Source of the DNA: a virus
Reading direction: 5' to 3' (one strand)
Length of the DNA stretch: 21,635 nucleotides
IMG/VR virus record: IMGVR_UViG_3300002460_000187
Coordinates: 4-21,638 of that record
Shown here: positions 19,783 through 21,635 of the stretch, piece after piece
Position numbering within the stretch: position 1 is the first letter of the stretch
Layout of the letters: each line of letters starts with the position of its first letter
Program-made: the position numbers and the translations under genes
The notes under the pieces: model-generated
Database searches by the model: none
Seen by the model: only the letters and a program-made list of their open reading frames with translations
What the model was told of the DNA's origin: nothing

Positions 19783-20223
19783 TTAGGTCGAGCTCGACGT
19801 GACGATGTTGCCGCCATGCCGGTGGCTGATGATCCATTGCGCCGTCGTGAGCGCCAGAAAGGTGACAGCCGCTTGGCCATTGATCGCTACCTGCCGCCCG
19901 CCAGAACTCCCGGAGGACGTGTACAACAACACGCTGGTCGTGTCCGGGATGATGTAATGGGTTGAGGCGCTGGTCCCGCCGCTGATGAATTGGATGTTCA
20001 TGCCCGGCGTGGCCGGTGGATCGAGGCGGTAGTAGCCCCCATCGCTGGTCGAGATCAGCACATGCACATCGCCCAAGACGAGATCAGTCCCGGTACTCGG
20101 GCCGGTACTCAGGGGCCAATCGACGCCCGAGCTCAATGTCACGGTATCCGTGACGGCGAGTTCACTGGAGACCGTGGCATTGCCAGCCACCTGCAACCGC
20201 CGGAACCACCCAACGGAGGCCAT
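19783..20223 (-). CDS. Putative head fibre or capsid decoration protein, 146 aa
   Basis: The N-terminus contains FRRLQVAGNATVSSELAVTD, a repeat style seen at the base of trimeric fibres. The rest is beta-rich, with IQFISGGTSASTHYIIPDTT and VLLYTSSGSSGGRQVAINGQ, and ends AQWIISHRHGGNIVTSSST. An excellent ribosome binding site (GAAGGAG, 6-nt spacer) suggests high expression. The position two genes after the capsid protein fits a head fibre or decoration protein. A small tail-associated spike is the alternative. Confidence 0.72.
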   Translation of the reverse strand: MASVGWFRRLQVAGNATVSSELAVTDTVTLSSGVDWPLSTGPSTGTDLVLGDVHVLISTSDGGYYRLDPPATPGMNIQFISGGTSASTHYIIPDTTSVLLYTSSGSSGGRQVAINGQAAVTFLALTTAQWIISHRHGGNIVTSSST

Positions 20224-20226
20224 AGC

Positions 20227-20688
20227 TTACTCCTTCACCTTGCGCGGCCGGCCCCGCTTGCGCTTGACTGGCTGGCCCGTGGTTTCCGTAGCCGTCGTAT
20301 TGATCCGTGTGCCGCCATCACCGCTGGTCTGGCTCTGTTGGAGCTTCCGGTCGATGCCACCCGGGTCCTGAATGGTGACGAGTTCACCCGTCTTCCGGTC
20401 TACCTGGGTAATGGTGCGCGGGGCTCGTAAGACCACCTTGGCCCGCCCCGGTGTTGGCAGTGGCTCAGGCGTTCCCGTCCGGGTGTTGATCTGCACACTC
20501 AAGGGGTCACGCACGAATCCCGTGTTGCTCATTGAACGGCGGGAGCGGGCCGGTGCCCGATCCCAATCCGCCCGGGGCAGGAACTCGCCAGGATGAAACT
20601 CCCGAATCTCCTGGCGGGTCCCATCCGCACTCGCCACCGGAAACTTGAAGCGGTGCATGACCAGCAGCGCTTCCCGATGCTCAGGCAT
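20227..20688 (-). CDS. Capsid-adjacent protein with C-terminal AT-hook-like tail, 153 aa
   Basis: A small folded N-terminal part (MHRFKFPVASADGTRQEIRE, then FHPGEFLPRADWD) is followed by a long disordered polar region and a strongly basic end, KRKRGRPRKVKE, which contains the RGRP core of AT-hook DNA-binding motifs. The protein could sit inside the capsid and touch packaged DNA, or simply be a basic tail; the sequence does not decide. The start overlaps the capsid stop by one base (TGATG); an in-frame ATG ten codons later is possible. Confidence 0.75.
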   Translation of the reverse strand: MPEHREALLVMHRFKFPVASADGTRQEIREFHPGEFLPRADWDRAPARSRRSMSNTGFVRDPLSVQINTRTGTPEPLPTPGRAKVVLRAPRTITQVDRKTGELVTIQDPGGIDRKLQQSQTSGDGGTRINTTATETTGQPVKRKRGRPRKVKE

Positions 20689-21635
20689 CAGGACACCGCG
20701 CTGATGAAGGCTTCACCCAAGAGACTGGAGGTCAGCACGAACTGCACCCAGATCTCCGTCTCCACGCGATCCGATTCCACGCTTTCCGGGAGTCGGTATT
20801 TCTTGGTCGCCACGCCGAATTCGTTCCCCGCCCCCGCCTCGGGCCAGACGAAGGTCTGGAAGGCGGTCGGGGTCATCAATCCCTGAGTCGGCGAGACGTA
20901 GGCCAGCAGGGCGTTGGTCTGTCCGGCCACGAAATCCATGGAGCGGGTGACGCCTTCCAAGGCCGTATTGCGGGTGGCCCCGCAGACGACCACGCGATCC
21001 AGGTCCATGGCCGCCGCGATGAGATCAGTCGTCACGATCCCGCGCTCCGAGAACTTGATCCGATCCAAAAGATCTGGGTTGTTTTTTAGGCCATCGGAAT
21101 AGGTTTGGGCTCCGAGATACAAGGTATTGGGACGCCGACCGGTGTTTTCCTGCATCACCAGGGCCCGGGCTTCCATGTCACTGATCGGGTCTGAGGTCGC
21201 CACATCCCACAAGACGCCCGGTGTCGTAGAAGCATTCCAGACCCCGGTCACGAAGTTGACCGCGGCCCAGAGGGCTTCCAGACGGATGTTCAACTGCATC
21301 GCCGTCCACTCGGCGGCCTCACGATCCAGGTTGAGGTCGGCATCGGCGTTCCGGCGGGTGGGGTCATCGATGTCATGATGAATGGCCCACCGATCCGTGG
21401 TCACCGTGGCCGTGGTCACGGCATAGCCAGAGCCAACCGATTCGGTCCCTGGCGCCCGACGCTGGGCCTCGGTGCGGAACCAGAAGTCCTGATCATAGGT
21501 CCGGTAGACGTCTGAACGGTGGGTGAGGCGCACCGGCCGCGTCGAGTTCCAGGCGTAGCCCTGGGATTGCCAGACGGCCAACGAGAAGTTGGTCAGCGGC
21601 TGGTTGACGTGGACCGAACTGATATAGGGCTGTGG
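20688..21635 (-). CDS. Major capsid protein, N-terminus beyond the window
   Basis: The frame stays open to the window edge, and its first visible residues (PQPYISSVHVNQPLTNFSLA) are typical of the early part of this capsid family, so the start lies outside. Further conserved-looking blocks are HHDIDDPTRRNADADLNLDR, LEALWAAVNFVTGVWN, SDPISDMEARALVMQENTG, RRPNTLYLGAQTYS, LLDRIKFSERG and a final beta-rich third. The visible part is 315 residues. It builds the icosahedral shell. An internal TTG at 21579-21581 is not the start. Upstream genes such as protease or scaffold should lie to the right of the window. Confidence 0.9.
   Translation of the reverse strand, partial: PQPYISSVHVNQPLTNFSLAVWQSQGYAWNSTRPVRLTHRSDVYRTYDQDFWFRTEAQRRAPGTESVGSGYAVTTATVTTDRWAIHHDIDDPTRRNADADLNLDREAAEWTAMQLNIRLEALWAAVNFVTGVWNASTTPGVLWDVATSDPISDMEARALVMQENTGRRPNTLYLGAQTYSDGLKNNPDLLDRIKFSERGIVTTDLIAAAMDLDRVVVCGATRNTALEGVTRSMDFVAGQTNALLAYVSPTQGLMTPTAFQTFVWPEAGAGNEFGVATKKYRLPESVESDRVETEIWVQFVLTSSLLGEAFISAVS

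Noticed and set aside
1-21635. Lysogeny genes (integrase, CI-like repressor), insertion sequences, tRNAs
   Set aside because: I looked for helix-turn-helix repressors, recombinase motifs, transposases with terminal repeats and tRNA genes and saw none I could support; a temperate lifestyle cannot be judged from this window.

Overview
The window is about 21.6 kb of a tailed double-stranded DNA bacteriophage (or a prophage or metagenome-assembled phage) with a siphovirus-type, non-contractile tail. The evidence is an uninterrupted head-to-tail gene order (major capsid protein, head-tail adaptor, head closure, HK97-gp10-like neck protein, tail terminator, tail tube, frameshifted tail assembly chaperone, tape measure, tail tip, fibre) followed by a lysis cassette. 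The DNA is GC-rich. The host is not identifiable; an amidase next to a spanin-like protein suggests a Gram-negative-type envelope. No integrase, repressor, terminase, portal or polymerase gene is visible; those would lie outside the window.

Layout on the minus strand, read right to left. The late block (21635 to 7075) starts inside the major capsid gene and runs through head completion and tail genes to lysis, almost every gene joined to the next by ATGA or TGATG overlaps. Two adjacent tail tube paralogues stand out: one carries an inserted lectin-like domain of about 200 residues. The next gene pair is a tail assembly chaperone with a textbook -1 slippery heptamer, C CCA AAC. A small SWIM zinc-finger gene (6713-6958) with its own promoter follows.

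Centre. The only plus-strand genes (4979-6210) are two coupled genes of unknown function, driven by a near-consensus sigma70 promoter. That promoter overlaps an oppositely facing one in a near-palindrome centred near 4932. Downstream of the two genes, filling the gap to the convergent SWIM gene, is a noncoding tract of about 390 bp (6238-6629) in which GG recurs every 5 nt. This period-5 DNA is the most unusual feature here, and with its neighbouring operon it is my best candidate for an undescribed phage system.

Left part (4887 to 1, minus strand). This is an early operon of small coupled genes: several CxxC zinc-binding proteins, two small membrane proteins, a Gp157-family protein, an SSB-like protein with a DDDLPF tail, an orphan beta-class DNA methyltransferase, a small conserved-looking protein, and the first 18 codons of an HNH-type nuclease running off the left edge. 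Several genes are too short for routine ORF calling and were found from overlaps and ribosome binding sites.
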